Shown: positions 23,348 to 36,671, counted from the stretch's first letter. The stretch: DNA of 64,000 nucleotides from Macquaria australasica (GCA_005408345.1 SEMN01000414.1:310001-374000), one strand, 5' to 3'. Notes: generated by a model from the sequence alone, not told the origin. Made by a program: numbers and translations.

Positions 23348-23420
23348 CCTCTCTCTCTCTCTCTGTGTTTCTCTGCCTCTCTCTCTCTCACACACACACA
23401 CATGCACAATCACACACACA
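23348..23420 (+). repeat. compound CT/CA microsatellite
   Basis: (CT)n runs into (CA)n with small interruptions. Confidence 0.9.
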
Positions 23421-23836
23421 GTCATACGCTCTGCACGGAGAAAGACACTGTAGGCTTGGAAGCGGAGTACTGTATCTTTGCTGCCACCTAATGCAGATAT
23501 CACACACGCCGTCTCCCAGCACCAGGAGGCTTTACTCCTACTTTGTCTCCAGCTCAGGCTTTGGGTTTTTTAATCCTGCCGTGTGGGGTTTCAAACACAC
23601 TCACAGGTCCCGGGCTCTTCAGCACTGCGGCAGGACTTAGTTGGCGTGGGATTTTGTTTTCCAGGGGTGGCAGTGTGTGAGGCGTTTGTGATATGCTAAT
23701 TTAATCATTTTTGTCCACTCCTCCCCTTCCTTCTTTCCTTTTTCCACCTATCAATCTAATCACTTCATCGGGATTCCTAGAGCAAGTGGAGAGAGAGGTG
23801 GGGGAGAGACACATAGAGAAACAAATAGATAGACAG

Positions 23837-23999
23837 AGGAAGAGAGAGAGAGAGAGAGAGTCTGGCTGCACAATTACCACAACAGCAGCCCTTTCATCTA
23901 TGAGCGCACGCGGCCTCCATCCAGCCATCCCACAACCCCCCCCCCCCACACACACACAAACACACACACACACACTCTCACACTCACACACACACACAC
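23837..23999 (+). repeat. GA tract, poly-C and CA compound repeat
   Basis: (GA)10-like tract at 23840-23860, C13 at 23935-23947, then CA tracts interrupted by AA and CT to 23999. Confidence 0.9.
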
Positions 24000-24004
24000 C
24001 TCCC

Positions 24005-24145
24005 GAATGCTTTTAATTTTAGTGATGGTTCACTTTAATTATTATGAAAATTAAATCAAATGTAATCGGCGGATTAATGCGACCGATGAGATAATTCAGC
24101 CGCATGGTGATGAAAGCAGGGTGGATCGTCTATAAATCTCCGCCA
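24005..24145. promoter_or_regulatory. homeodomain-site-rich island, possible enhancer/CNE
   Basis: Dense TAAT cores (CTTTAATTATTATG, AAAATTAAATC, CGGATTAATGCG, GATAATTCAGC) in a sequence with unusual CpG for the neighbourhood, immediately after a CA repeat. This combination is typical of developmental enhancers. It is inferred from motif density only. Confidence 0.3.
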
Positions 24146-25440
24146 AAACGCTCAGGAGGAGGCGGGCAGGAGGCATCCAGCTCCCCAAGTAGGGATGCAG
24201 TGGGGTGTAAAGTCAGGTTACCCTCTTATCTTGTTTACACATCAGAGTTTAGCCATTTTTCATTGGCTGACAGAAATATTTTAAATGTAAAAATAAAGAT
24301 ACACAGCATATTAAAGCCTACAGTAGCTTGACATGTTGTTTCTGATGGACAGGTGACGTTGTAAACCCCAAATAAAACACATTTAAATTCCATTTCTGAT
24401 CAGCAGATACTACACTGCAGCAGACAGAAAGCAAAGTAGGCCTGCTTTGTTCTACACACTAGCACACTTTATCCATCTGTCTGAGTTTTGTTAAAGAGTC
24501 AAAGAAACTGGGCCCCTATCAACAATGCATTGGTCCAAGTCTGTGCTTTCTGTAAACACTGTACAATACTTCTTGTAAATATCATGTGGTAAAAAGGAGT
24601 AGAACAGTGAAGTGCAAGGATGCCTCCAGGTGAGTAAGGGTGGAGTCAGGACATCTATGGTGGCAGAGCTGGTTTAAAGATGGTTAAGCTGAAGTTGGCA
24701 ATTGATCATCTGTAAACACATTTGCAGTAATGATGCATAGAGGACAGCCTCGCTGAGCTGTTGACTCTGTCCACATCTGTTATTCATGACAGCTGTCCAG
24801 ACAGGACTGAGGACAGCTCGTCTCCAACAGACTTTCACACGTTTTGGCAGAAAGTTCAACTAAGCTGATTTTGACAGATTTGTTACCTTCCTTTTAGCCA
24901 GTTAGAGAGATTTTTTTAAATTTTATTTAAAAAAAAAAAAAGAAAGAGATCATAATTCATGTAGCACCCACCGCATGTTAAAGCACCTGTTAAAGAATTT
25001 GTGAAAATGAAGACAATACGGAGAAAGCCAAGAAAAATAGTTGGTGTGATTATGGGCTTTGCATTCATTATATGCAGATGACTATAAGTCCCAAGCGACT
25101 GATTCTAAAATTACATCAAAGACTCAAAGCAAGAACACAAACTTGTACATGACTTCTCCCAACACAGGGTCAATCAGCATTAAGGAAATGGTGAACATTA
25201 ATAAAAACCTTGAGGATTTCCAGTGACAAAAAGCCACAGTAGCTATATTTTTTAATTTGATATCATTTGGATACTTGGAGTCTAGCTAGCCACCAAGGTT
25301 ATGCTCCGTTCTGTTTTCATTTTAGACAGAATGCTCTCAGCTGGGAGATGTAACATAGTGAAAGGAGGATGTAAAAAGGCCACACATTAAGTAAATTAGT
25401 AGTACTGATCACTTTTTGTACGATGATTTGCTAAACTAAA
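24146..25440. other. non-coding, nothing recognised
   Basis: Unique-looking, with a poly-A at about 24929-24941. Confidence 0.5.
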
Positions 25441-25640
25441 GTTTGGTTTAGGCTTTTTTTCTTTCTTTTGTCCCTTCCCTTCCCCTCCATCCCACTCTCC
25501 TCCTTCTGTCCATCCTTCTTCTTTCGGTCTCTCATTTCCCCTAACTTTATGTTCCTCTCCTTCTTTTATCCCATCTCTCGTCTTTCCTTTCTTGCCTCTC
25601 TCCACACCCGTTTCCTTTCCACCTCTCCCTCCCTTAATCA
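25441..25640 (+). repeat. pyrimidine-rich low-complexity block
   Basis: C/T-biased plus strand over about 200 bp (CCCTTCCCCTCCATCCC). Frames in it are artefacts. Confidence 0.65.
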
Positions 25641-26883
25641 CAGAGTGTGAGGGAATTGATAACCGTCTATTACCATATGTTGCTCCATGATTAATGTTCT
25701 CCGGTCTTTCTCGTTGTTTCTCATTCATAGCTCATGTCATGGCCCATAAACTAATACCTAAAAGAGATCTGCCAGATGATTTCCACTCTAAAAAAAGAGG
25801 GCAAGAGAAAGAGACACTCAGAGGGAAAGATACTGATACTGATACTTAAGTCTAGTAAAGGGCATGAGGAGAGGGGCTGTTAGCAGCACTATAGGAAAGT
25901 CAAAGATGAAACAAGGGAAAAAGAAAGAGTTCTTTGTGCTTTGGCAGTGATTGAAATACTTAGTTCCATTTTGTCTGGCAGAGCAGGTGTCAGCGTTATG
26001 CCAAATGAAGTTATTAAGGGCATAAATCTGAGGCAACAGCTGATTTGTTGCACCCATCATGGCATATTTATTAGGTACTACCATTCTGTTATGAATCTAT
26101 TGATAACATGTGACATGGGGATGAGGCAGACGCTTCCATCAAGGAGCACTACACTACTCCCACTGACCTGCCAACATGAATATGAAGTTACATTTTATGT
26201 AATTAAATGTTTGTTGTTAATTTTCATTTATCCAGTCATTAACGGGCACTTCACACAAACATTTAAGTACATTCCCATAAATAAATTCAATTGGACAATT
26301 TTCTGGTCCATTGTGTTACGCTCCCCCCCCCCCCATCTACCTTGTTGCTTTTGTATATAAAACTTAAAAATGTGTAAATCATTTTGGCTAAAATAAAAGT
26401 CTGCATCAGATCCAGATGTCTAAAGTCACTGTTGTTGTACTTAAGACAGAAAGTGATTGCTATCACTTAAAAATGTGCAAATTATAAACTAAAGGGAAGT
26501 CCTCACAAATTAAGTTGTGTGTGCATATGAATGTGTGAGGCAGCCAAGGGACAGTGTATTTTAGCTTAGTAAACCTCTGGCAAGCTCGGATCAGTTTCCA
26601 GATGGCACACACTTAAACAAATTAACACACACACACAAATTTGGCAAAAAAAGGTCTATGGTGACACACAAACCCCTCCCCCCCCTAAACTTCAGTTTGT
26701 ATAGGTCTAATCACACCTCATGTGTCAATTATACATATATGACATTTTCTAGTCTCATAATTCACAGAATCATCACATGCACTGTCCAACTTCCTTTTGC
26801 TTTTCAAACTGTATGACCATTGCCATCTGTTCATTGTTATGGCTGTCTTCTATCCTCGTTTTGTCTTCTACCTTATGCATACA
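25641..26883. other. AT-rich non-coding
   Basis: A 139-residue plus-strand frame (25941-26360) is the longest frame free of microsatellites in this part, but it shows no motif, splice context or repeat family that I recognise. Confidence 0.45.

Positions 26884-26925
<42 letters not shown>
26884..26925 (+). repeat. (AC)21 microsatellite
   Basis: Uninterrupted AC run. Confidence 0.95.
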
Positions 26926-26927
<2 letters not shown>

Positions 26928-27730
26928 GTACTAAATACAAAGTGACACACTATCACAGGAATGTGAATGCATAATTGATAAGGTCATAAATTTTATGTTT
27001 ATTATTGCTGACCACTCTGGACAGTCGGGTACATTATGCGCCTGTACTAGAATTTCTTGCAGCTAACGAGATGAGAGAAAGAAAGTTATGACATCTCACT
27101 GTAAGCACACATTATAATTTATTGATTTATTAGTAAGTAATATGCATTATGATCTTATGTAATAACTATAGTGTGGGCTGGTGTCTGGCGGTGGAGAGAA
27201 GGCATGGAAATGCTGCAGTTAAACAGAAATGTCACCCTGTATAAGATTTCACAGGTTTTTCCAGCACTGTAATACAGTTTGGTCAAACAAGTTGGGGAAC
27301 TGCCCCTTGAATACGATGCTGGATGTATATGACACAGAGTCAGCTTAAGTCACAGTGTCATCAGAGATTCTGTCCTTTAATTTCTAGTTTTTCTTAGACT
27401 GTTGCCAGATCAAAAACATGAGCTTAACTGTCACGAGGCACACAAGAAATATGTGCTGCATTTACCTTCCTTGACCCTTGTAGAATCTATTTGTAATGTA
27501 ATGATCTTATGAAATATTCCTTTAGCTGTCCCGCAGAAAATGCTTAACATTGGGAATTAGAGTCCAAAAGAGTCATCTGATAGGTTGCCTTGACTCTTGC
27601 TAGGATTCTTCAATCAGAATTCCCAATGGGCCATTTGCAGGTTACAAATACAGCAGTTGTTCACACGGCATTATTTTGTATACCAGGTGTGCTCCATTGT
27701 TTTTTTTCTCATATATGTTTGACTCAAATT
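26926..27730. other. non-coding, nothing recognised
   Basis: Unique-looking sequence. Confidence 0.5.
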
Positions 27731-27905
27731 CTATTTCGCGTCACACTCTGGTTTTCAGTTTAAATGAGCGAATGAATTTCCCAACTGAGCTCTTTCCTCT
27801 AGCGAGTTCCCAGAGGGTTCAACTGAAATTCAATCACTGAAGACAATCGGGGTGTAATTAAGCTACTTCTAATTTAACTGTCGGTCAGGAAATGATAATA
27901 ATATT
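27731..27905. promoter_or_regulatory. possible conserved non-coding element
   Basis: Repeat-free island (TTTCGCGTCACAC, GTGTAATTAAGCTAC, AATGATAATAATATTAGCC) with homeodomain-like TAATTA. Weak, based on appearance only. Confidence 0.2.
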
Positions 27906-28394
27906 AGCCTTTACTTACAATGGAACTCAATTAAAAAAAACGAGCGAGCAACATTAGCCAACTATGAGACACTAAGACGGGTAGCCAGAGTGGGAGAGAT
28001 GAGTGAAAGAGTATAGCAAAGAAACAAACTGAGCAGAAAAATGTGCAGTAACCAACTATAAACAGAGGAAAACAAGGAGCAAAAGAAAAGAAACAAGAGA
28101 AAGGCAAAATGATGCATAATAATGTGCACAGCACTCAAGTCTATATTTAACTGGTGCCATTGAGCTGCTTGTTGAAAACAGAAGCAGTTGAGTTGACTGG
28201 CTTGTCTGTATGTACCAGTGGAGGGCCATGCATACATTATTCTGGAGTTGAGATAATTTGTCGACAATTAGCCAGAACAGGGTACAGTGAGAGGCTGATT
28301 AGCATGTTGGTACAAGTCAGCCACAGCAATAGAGACACAGGGGCTTTGAAACTGACATGAATTCGACATCGCACATAGTCATTCATTGTCTTGC

Positions 28395-28500
28395 TTTTTT
28401 CCCCTGCACTCTTCTTTAAGGCTGAATTAATATTCATGCACAGGGAAATGATGAATATGGATGTGCAGACAAACTGACTTGTTTCGGTGACGATAACAAG
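28395..28500. promoter_or_regulatory. possible POU/Oct-rich regulatory element
   Basis: TTAATATTCATGCACAGG is followed within 15 bp by AATGATGAATATGGATGTG: two POU/octamer-like sites facing each other in a repeat-free patch. Inferred from motifs. Confidence 0.25.
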
Positions 28501-30390
28501 AAAAGAAAAAAAAGAGGGAACACAGAACACAGTCCCTTGAGAAACAACGTGTGTGGATTTTCAGTTTAGTTTTCTTTATTTTTTTCTAGTCAGGGGAACC
28601 CAATATATGGATTCCCCACAGTGTACCCTCTTTATGCTAAAAAGCATATCAGAGAGCACACTGGGTTTTAATATTTTTTAACAGTCATTTTGGTACCAGA
28701 GAGAGTTCATTTTAATTGTGTGTAAGGTGCCTGTATTGCTCAGTGTGTCAGAGAGTGGCTTTTATTCAGATCAAATATTACATTTCTCAAATCTTTAAAA
28801 AAGTATTTAGTCTTTTCTGCGGCAAAACTTTAGATTTGAGAAAATCCAGCCCCTCAAATGCAGTTACTCAGCCTCACTGTTAGGCCTCTGAAGAAGATGA
28901 CAAATTGATCTGGATTCAGTTCAGTATTTGGAAGCCAAACTTCAGTACAATAAAAAAAAAAGTCATACATGATCAGTGTCAGAGATTCAATCAATCAGCA
29001 AACATTAATGTATTTCAAGATGATGTAACTGTTTATTTTCTAGCATAATTAGGGTCAACAGCATCTTAACAACCAATGTCAACGGCTTAGCCTGAGCAGT
29101 CTGCAGCAGACTCTTCAAATGAAATGTGATCAGTGGAAATAGTCATTTGACAACATCCAACAACAGGATCCAAGAGTCAAGAGGAGGAAACCATAAATTA
29201 ACCTTTCTGTAGCCAAGTGCTCAGCAGCACCAGCAGGTGGGAGATTACGCCAAGATGGATGACCAAAGGGAACCACAAATCTTCTAAAAAGGCTTAAAAA
29301 GTTGTAAAAAACAAAAGAAGAAGCTAATAATAATGCAGATGTAAAAGCTAAAGGAGAACATGGATTTTGAGGTGTGATTTGAAAGTGTAGTGGGGGCAAA
29401 CCTGTGTACAATTTTGGAGAAATTAAATAGACTAATACAAAGATAGCCAGTATATAAAGACCAAACTGTACAATAGCCCTGTGGTGGTCAGATAAATTGA
29501 TATCAGCTTCCTTAATAATATTTGCAGGAAACTCAAATAATAAAAACTGAGTCTAGTTTATGACTAAGTTCATGTGTAGGACCAGACTGAACTAATCTGA
29601 CTCATTCAGGTAGTGATCAAGCTCATAAACTCATAAACAATCATTTTAGATGGGAGCTAGACACTGGGAACGAACGTCACAGTAACTGCACAAAGCATTT
29701 TAAAAGGCTGGTCGTCATTGTGGAGTTGCCATTGCCCAAATTTTTTCACTAGACCTTCTCTTTAGATCAATATAGCCTTTTCTTACAGTGCACCTAAGAC
29801 AGCCAAGTAGCCAATCCAGTGCCTGGTGAGAGCTCAGAGATCAGGCCAGTGGGAGAGGCAGAGGGACAAGAAGTGTAAAACATGTGTCTGAACAGGCACC
29901 ACAGCATGTGCATGACTGATTTTATAGAAAAACAAAAAATCCTATGGTGTGATTCTCTGAATCTCTGCTTCTTTTAATAAACGAGATTGCAGGCTGTTGT
30001 CCACATGCGACTCGCTGCTTCAGTGTACACACATCACGTGACAAAAACACATTGGACTGCATGCAAATATAACAGTGGGGATTCAATTTGAACACTTTCA
30101 TTGAAGCAACCTGCTACTTTAGTCTTTCGAATAACACATCATTCTCATTCTGTCCATCTCAGTCTCTCTCCACCAGCATCTTTTCTAAAGTATCTACCAC
30201 AGTGCATCATATATGATTTATTCCAAAAGCTGGTTCAGAATATTAATTCAATTTTCCTCCTTTCTAGAATCCAGTGATCACACATTTTCTGGTGTGGTTT
30301 GAGCAGAGAAGATATAACACCAATGTGAAAGCAAATCCCCAGAGAAAAACAATCCCATCTATCCCACCATGCATCTCTTCACCTTTCCCG
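28501..30390. other. AT-rich non-coding
   Basis: No gene or repeat family recognised in nearly 1.9 kb. Confidence 0.5.
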
Positions 30391-30540
30391 CTTCTCTTTG
30401 GACGGCAGGCAGCGTTTGAAGCCTTATCGGGTTCTCTGCTGTTTCATGTCCGCCAGATAAAGGCTTTTAATGTCGGAGCAAAAGGTAGCGTCTGAATAAT
30501 TACTAGGGCGCCAAGCTGAGAACGCAAATTACTGCACACA
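30391..30540. promoter_or_regulatory. possible conserved non-coding element
   Basis: Repeat-free island of mixed composition (GACGGCAGGCAGCG, CCGCCAGATAAAGGC, CTGAATAATTACTAGGGCG) just left of CA-rich DNA. Confidence 0.22.
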
Positions 30541-30690
30541 GCAACAGATGTGTGACACACACACACCAACAGAGCTGCACAAACATGACACACGTGCAAA
30601 CAAACAGGCCATTCACACACACACATAAACATGTAATCATTCACAGCTACCCATCTTTGTCTCGGCCTCACACATATGCATATACACATT

Positions 30691-30693
<3 letters not shown>

Positions 30694-30724
<31 letters not shown>
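30694..30724 (+). repeat. (AC)15 microsatellite
   Basis: Uninterrupted, preceded by scattered CACACA. Confidence 0.93.
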
Positions 30725-30726
<2 letters not shown>

Positions 30727-30889
30727 AAAAATATAGAGTCAAAGCTTAAATTCAAAGTCTTAACGACCACAGTTGATGAGCATTTGTACCATCCTCTGGG
30801 GGCTCGGATGGAAACATCACGAGAAACTCATATTCTCCAATCTCTCTATTTCCTGACATGGTGGATACCACTGATGCTTTGCTTATTGC

Positions 30890-32128
<1,239 letters not shown>

Positions 32129-32212
32129 CCTCAGCAAAGTCAGCTGAGGCTGGAAAAGGCAAAAAGACCAAGAGGAAGAAATGGAGGAATTCTCCTCCTC
32201 GGTCACCTTGAG
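32129..32212 (+). other. candidate exon a (84 nt), unrecognised gene
   Basis: Acceptor CCACTGTCGCTCCAG before 32129 and donor GAG|GTATGT after 32212. The exon is exactly 28 codons in phase 0 and open in that frame, giving a Lys/Arg-rich peptide ending in GHLE. A second frame is also protein-like (AKSAEAGKGKKTKRKK) but hits TGA two bases before the donor. The two plausible frames are the main doubt. Neighbouring exons b and c continue the 28-codon frame without a stop. Confidence 0.3.
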
Positions 32213-32363
32213 GTATGTTTGATAAAAAGTGTAAGAGTTTCATGTTAACGTCTTTTTATAGTCTGTAACATTTATATTTGAACTTTTTAGCTGTAACTGA
32301 CCACAAACAAAAAGATGTTTGATGTAGTTTTCTCATAATATTGTTTTTGTTTTTACTCTACAG

Positions 32364-32404
32364 AAGAAGGACACTGAGGAGAAGCCCTCCACCCCACCAA
32401 AAAG
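32364..32404 (+). other. candidate exon b (41 nt)
   Basis: Very good boundaries: TTTTTACTCTACAG before 32364 and AAAAG|GTAAGA after 32404. In the frame continuing from exon a it encodes KKDTEEKPSTPPK plus two bases. This hydrophilic Lys/Glu/Pro/Thr-rich composition is typical of linker regions of muscle, cytoskeletal or chromatin proteins, but I cannot name one. This is the most exon-like short segment in the window. Confidence 0.35.
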
Positions 32405-32603
32405 GTAAGAAACTTCATCCTGATACATACAATACATTTTATTAGTTTCTACAGTCATGTTGTTTGCTAACTCATACAGGTTTTCGATTTTCCCGAAAAA
32501 AAACAGAGAATACCACAAGTGGCCACAGTGTCTGTGTGATTTATCTCCATCTAAACATTAAGTTCACAATAAAATAACCAACCATGTTTCTCTTTATTAC
32601 TAG

Positions 32604-32725
32604 TGACGCCACCTCAGACAGCCAAGCCACTCCTTGGTGGCGTCTGCCGTTGAAATGCTGCAGTGTATGTGCAATGTAACCATCTTCACTAGACTAAACA
32701 AAAGCGCTTTAATAAAACTGATATA
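32604..32725 (+). other. candidate terminal exon c with stop and AATAAA
   Basis: Acceptor CTCTTTATTACTAG ends at 32603. Joined to exon b (AG|T = Ser) the frame reads DATSDSQATPWWRLPLK and stops at TAA 32677-32679. AATAAA follows at 32711-32716, only 32 bp past the stop, with a T/G-rich stretch after it. A further acceptor (TTTCTTTCCTCCAACAG, ending 32782) opens an alternative exon that, joined in phase to exon b, reads KDIGPLWLPTTT and stops at 32819-32821, so alternative last exons are possible. Confidence 0.3.
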
Positions 32726-32821
32726 ATTTATTGTTCTGTCTTTGCATCATTGAACCATAAAAGTTTTTCTTTCCTCCAACAGAAAAGACATTGGCCCGCT
32801 CTGGCTGCCCACAACAACGTA

Positions 32822-34730
32822 GAAAAGAGGAACTCTCTGGACCCCCTAATGGTGTTTCTCAGGTTTGAGATCAGTCTACTCAGGGTTTCCAAGTCTCACA
32901 CTTTTGGAGTGAGACACCCGCTTTCAGGTTCTGTCTGGCATGAGATTTGTCCAAACAAATCAAAAGAGGAAGCCACAAAGGCACCCCTTAATAAAAAAAT
33001 ATAGCTAACAGGCTTCCTCCGCACACAACATACAGAATGCCATAGTTTTCCACATTTCAGGATTGACATTGGTCTTTTACCATTACAAACAGCAGAAAAG
33101 CCACATGCACACTAGGCTGGTGGAGGTGTACACCCACAGAACTTTCCACAATCACAAACCACCTTTTGTGTATGCTGAGTTAGGCTTTTTCACTTTGCTC
33201 TACAATGTCACATCTATCACAGATAGAAAACTTTTAATGTGATGTGAAGGCAGATTGTGTAAAGCTATGAGTCTTAATAATGATAAACAACAGAATCTAA
33301 TCTGGGGTTTTGCCAAAACGTCATTACTGATGTTCTGTTTGTTGCCCACAACTGCTGTATGTAGGATTCTTTCTTATGTGTTTGTTAAATATTTGTAGTC
33401 ATCACACAGTAGGGAGAACGATATGTTTGGCTCCAAATTCAGAGAGGTGCTGTGCGCAATTTTACGCATGTGGCACAGCAGTGGTCAATTCATTAATTAC
33501 TCATAATCCTTAATTATCCCTATTAACTGTGTTTTTCTACACATCAGAGAGGTAAGATGTTACACATAAAGTCCAAGTTATCCAGTCAGATCATTTGGAA
33601 TAAAGTCCTGAGCTCCATCAGAGCTGTTGGGGCATATTTATTTTACTGTGGGTCCAAACTCCATTTACTCTGAAGAGTCAAAATATATATTTTAATCTCT
33701 AATCATTAACACCAGATAGATTGGCAACAGATAGTAATAATATAAAAAGACATTTTATTGTACTATAAGTTACTGTAGCAGTTGGACAGATGTGCCAATC
33801 AGTGTTTTGTAAATCATAAATGTATATATAAAAAAACCCAACAACTATTAATTGTCTGCTATTGACTGCATGTTTGAGGTGTTGTATTATTGTGTTTTTG
33901 GGGCTTAATGCTGGTTCACGAAGCTGAGCTTGTGTTCCCGCTCAAAGACAGAATGGCCTCTCTCCTCCTGGACCACTGAAGGGACAGTGTATCCAAATTA
34001 CCAAAATTACCAAATTTTGCACCAACGTTTCCAAAATTACCCCCCTGCCCATCCTGAATAGACCATCTATTGATTAGTTTGTACTTTCTGCAGAGGAAGA
34101 AGCACTTTGATGTCCTGCCAGAGTTCCTGAATGCATAACAGACTTGTATACTAAATTTTTTTAACTATATAAAGTTTTTAAATGGAGTTCTAAATCTATC
34201 CTCCACCCTAAATTTAAGTAGAGTGGATGTTCAATGACTGTATTGGTGAATTGCTACTCAGCATAAAGTTGTTCACAGGGAAAGGTTGGTGCAAAGTCTG
34301 TGGACAGGAAGTGTAACAGCTGGCAAATTTAAAGCTTTTGGTGTTTTGCACAGACAATCATTTGCATATGTACTAGGTGTAAAACAATGGATCTGATACA
34401 TATTTCCTGTTCAAACTAAATGGTATATTGGGTATCACCCTGTGTTTGTGTATGTGTGCGTGTCAGCCACAGTAGTGTGTATTGGCGGTACCTTTAATCA
34501 GGATGACAGACAGACAGCAATACTCCCTGCCATTTACCTAAGAGGCTGCTCATTCATCTGCCAGCTCTCTCTCTGTCTACCAGCATATACACACTTTCAT
34601 TCTGTCTTTCTCATTCTCTGAGTGTCAATTAATCTTTCTCTCTTTATCCACCCAGGTTGTTCTCCCCCCTCTCTCACTCACTTTCACACACATTCAGTAC
34701 AGTTCTCTCCCGCCCTCCGCTCATTGTGCT
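32822..34730. other. AT-rich non-coding
   Basis: Nothing recognised. A frame at 32750-33004 overlaps the alternative last exon but has no other support. Confidence 0.45.
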
Positions 34731-35075
34731 GTTGCCAGTGTAGTTAAGGTGATGGCTTGACAGACAGCGCTTTAGGGTGACGCCTGTTTGCCTTGTGTTT
34801 TATAGCGTCAGTATTGTGAAGAAGGCATTAAGCATCTGTCGCCGTCATTAGCCGGCCAGCACACTCAGTCTGTTATGAGATGCAGATGAATGACTTGAAG
34901 GAAATCCAAATGTTCACATTCTGTCATTCCCTCCTCGGAGCCTTTTATTGGATTTTCTAATTACGCTCTATCATTTTGTTTTCTTTTTGCTTCCGTCGCT
35001 GGATACAGAACAGCTGTCGATATCTCACGGTCGAATTGTGACTTATTATTAACAATTACATTATGGCAGTGTTTT
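34731..35075. promoter_or_regulatory. strong candidate conserved non-coding element
   Basis: About 345 bp free of repeats with balanced composition (CAGCGCTTTAGGGTGACGCC, GTCGCCGTCATTAGCCGG, GAGATGCAGATGAATGACTT, TCTAATTACGCTCTATC, CGATATCTCACGG). It keeps this texture across its whole length between a CT-rich region and repeats, which is the look of a long vertebrate CNE. Conservation not testable here. Confidence 0.33.
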
Positions 35076-35187
35076 ACATTTGTATTGTTAAAAATACAGA
35101 GGAAAGATGATTTACTGCTTGTTTCTCAACATCATGAATCTGATGTATACCTCAGAGCTGAACAATACAACCACAGTTTGATCTGCT

Positions 35188-35365
35188 GGCCACTCTAGAG
35201 CAGTTGGGGGTTAAATGCCTTGCTAAAGGGAACCTCAAAGGTGGTGATCAGGAGGGGAAAAGTGCTGCTCTTTCACTTACACGCCCAGATTTTTCCTGCT
35301 GGTCCAGGGATCATAACAGTATCAGAAGCCCACATCTCTGACCTTGAGGTCACCGCTGCCCCCAT
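35188..35365 (-). repeat. teleost LINE-tail/SINE-like repeat fragment
   Basis: Contains AGAGCAGTTGGGGGTTAAAT, GCCTTGCTAAAGGGAACCTC and, at the right, GACCTTGAGGTCACCGCTGCC. It is a diverged copy of the same general family as the block at 3604-3786 ('gagcaattgggggttcagtgccttgctcaaggg...'). Confidence 0.6.
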
Positions 35366-35420
35366 TTTTATTTAAGAGACAAAACATTTGTGAATGAGGC
35401 CCAGTGTGGTTTGGAGTGCT

Positions 35421-35515
35421 GCAGTGCCCTCAGAATGTATTTAACCCTCGACTTTTTTAACATTAAATTTTGTGATGTCGCAGCCTGAATTTAAAGCCGG
35501 ATTTTATGAGAAAAA
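35421..35515 (+). mobile_element. Tc1/mariner-like terminal fragment
   Basis: CAGTGCCCTCAGAATGTATT, then TTTTGTGATGTCGCAGCCTG and a TTTAAAGCCGGATTTTATGAG-like end. Teleost Tc1 ends begin CAGTG and carry an 'aagtattcagaccc...cacattttgttatgttgcagcc' series; this is a diverged match from memory. Only one end is seen and there is no transposase. Confidence 0.55.
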
Positions 35516-36468
35516 CCTAAAATGTTGATTTAAAAAAATATATAAGATGCATTTAGTCATTTAACAAAAATTAGTTTCCCTGGCAAATCTCTTAGATAAA
35601 TGTTGTATGTGTGTGTCTGTATATACATGTGCTTCCTTTTACGGCCGTCCAAAGCACATGTTCTTGTGTATCTGTCGCTGCATGTGTGTGCCTAATGCAA
35701 TGCCCCAAGCAAAGCCCCCGCTGGGACATCATGGTCAGACAGACTTATTCAACAACACAAATAAAAATCAATAAACAATCTGAAGTTTTCACCCTAAACA
35801 CTGCTTCTTTTTTTAAGCTCTGTTTTTTCAATGAATATACAACGTGGCCAGGACCTCAGCGGCGTAGACAGGTCCTGTCCCTGGGAGAGATTAGATAGTG
35901 TCTCTAAAACAAGAAGAAAATGGAGGGAGAAAGGAGGAGAGCAGAGGAGAAAGGAGGTTCTGTGTAAGCAGAGCAGTGACATTGTGAGTCAGAACAAATG
36001 AATACAGTCTGAAGTTGAAAAAATGTATAGAAAAAGATGTTTTGAGGAGGGGTAGAACCATGATTGGGCATTTTTTCGATGCTAAGCAATTTAACATCTA
36101 GCACCAGTTGGTCAATGTGATCAATCAGCAGATAAAGAGAGGAATATTGCAGTATGAACAAAAAAAGAACACAATAGGAAATGAAAGCAATCAGCAAACT
36201 AAATAATAAACTAATAAAACATTTTTAAAAATGTAGCAGCACAGTAACCTGCACAAATGCACTCAAATGATTTTGCTATTTCACTTTATCCAAATACTAT
36301 AACTCATCATTGTTTAATATTCTTATTTATTTTATTGAAATTAACATTTTGTTATTATTTGTATGCGTTGCAGTAATATTTTTAAAAAAAAGGTCTACGA
36401 CGTACAGGCTGTTCACACAGCCAATTTGTGTGCACATCACACACAAACAAAATTACACCCTGAAGCAT

Positions 36469-36470
<2 letters not shown>
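35516..36470. other. non-coding
   Basis: No gene or family recognised. Confidence 0.5.

Positions 36471-36505
<35 letters not shown>
36471..36505 (+). repeat. (GT)17 microsatellite
   Basis: Perfect GT array, followed by GGGTGGG. Confidence 0.95.
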
Positions 36506-36512
<7 letters not shown>

Positions 36513-36635
36513 CTATGTGTGAGTGTGTTTGGGAAGGGCCACTTTGCCAAGAGCACTAATTAGAGGTCAGTTCAGTTTGGGTAGATTCTGTTCTCACCCT
36601 CTGATTCCACTGCCAGGTCACCACTAGGCTCCTAC

Positions 36636-36638
<3 letters not shown>

Positions 36639-36669
<31 letters not shown>
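36639..36669 (+). repeat. (GT)15 microsatellite
   Basis: Perfect GT array. The 183-residue plus-strand frame that starts in it is an artefact, although the GC-rich DNA just after it (36690-36880) is repeat-free and different from the background. Confidence 0.95.

Positions 36670-36671
<2 letters not shown>

Noticed and set aside
25941..26360. 139-codon plus-strand frame free of long repeats
   Set aside because: No motif or homologous family recognised; the right end runs into poly-C; codon pattern looks random.
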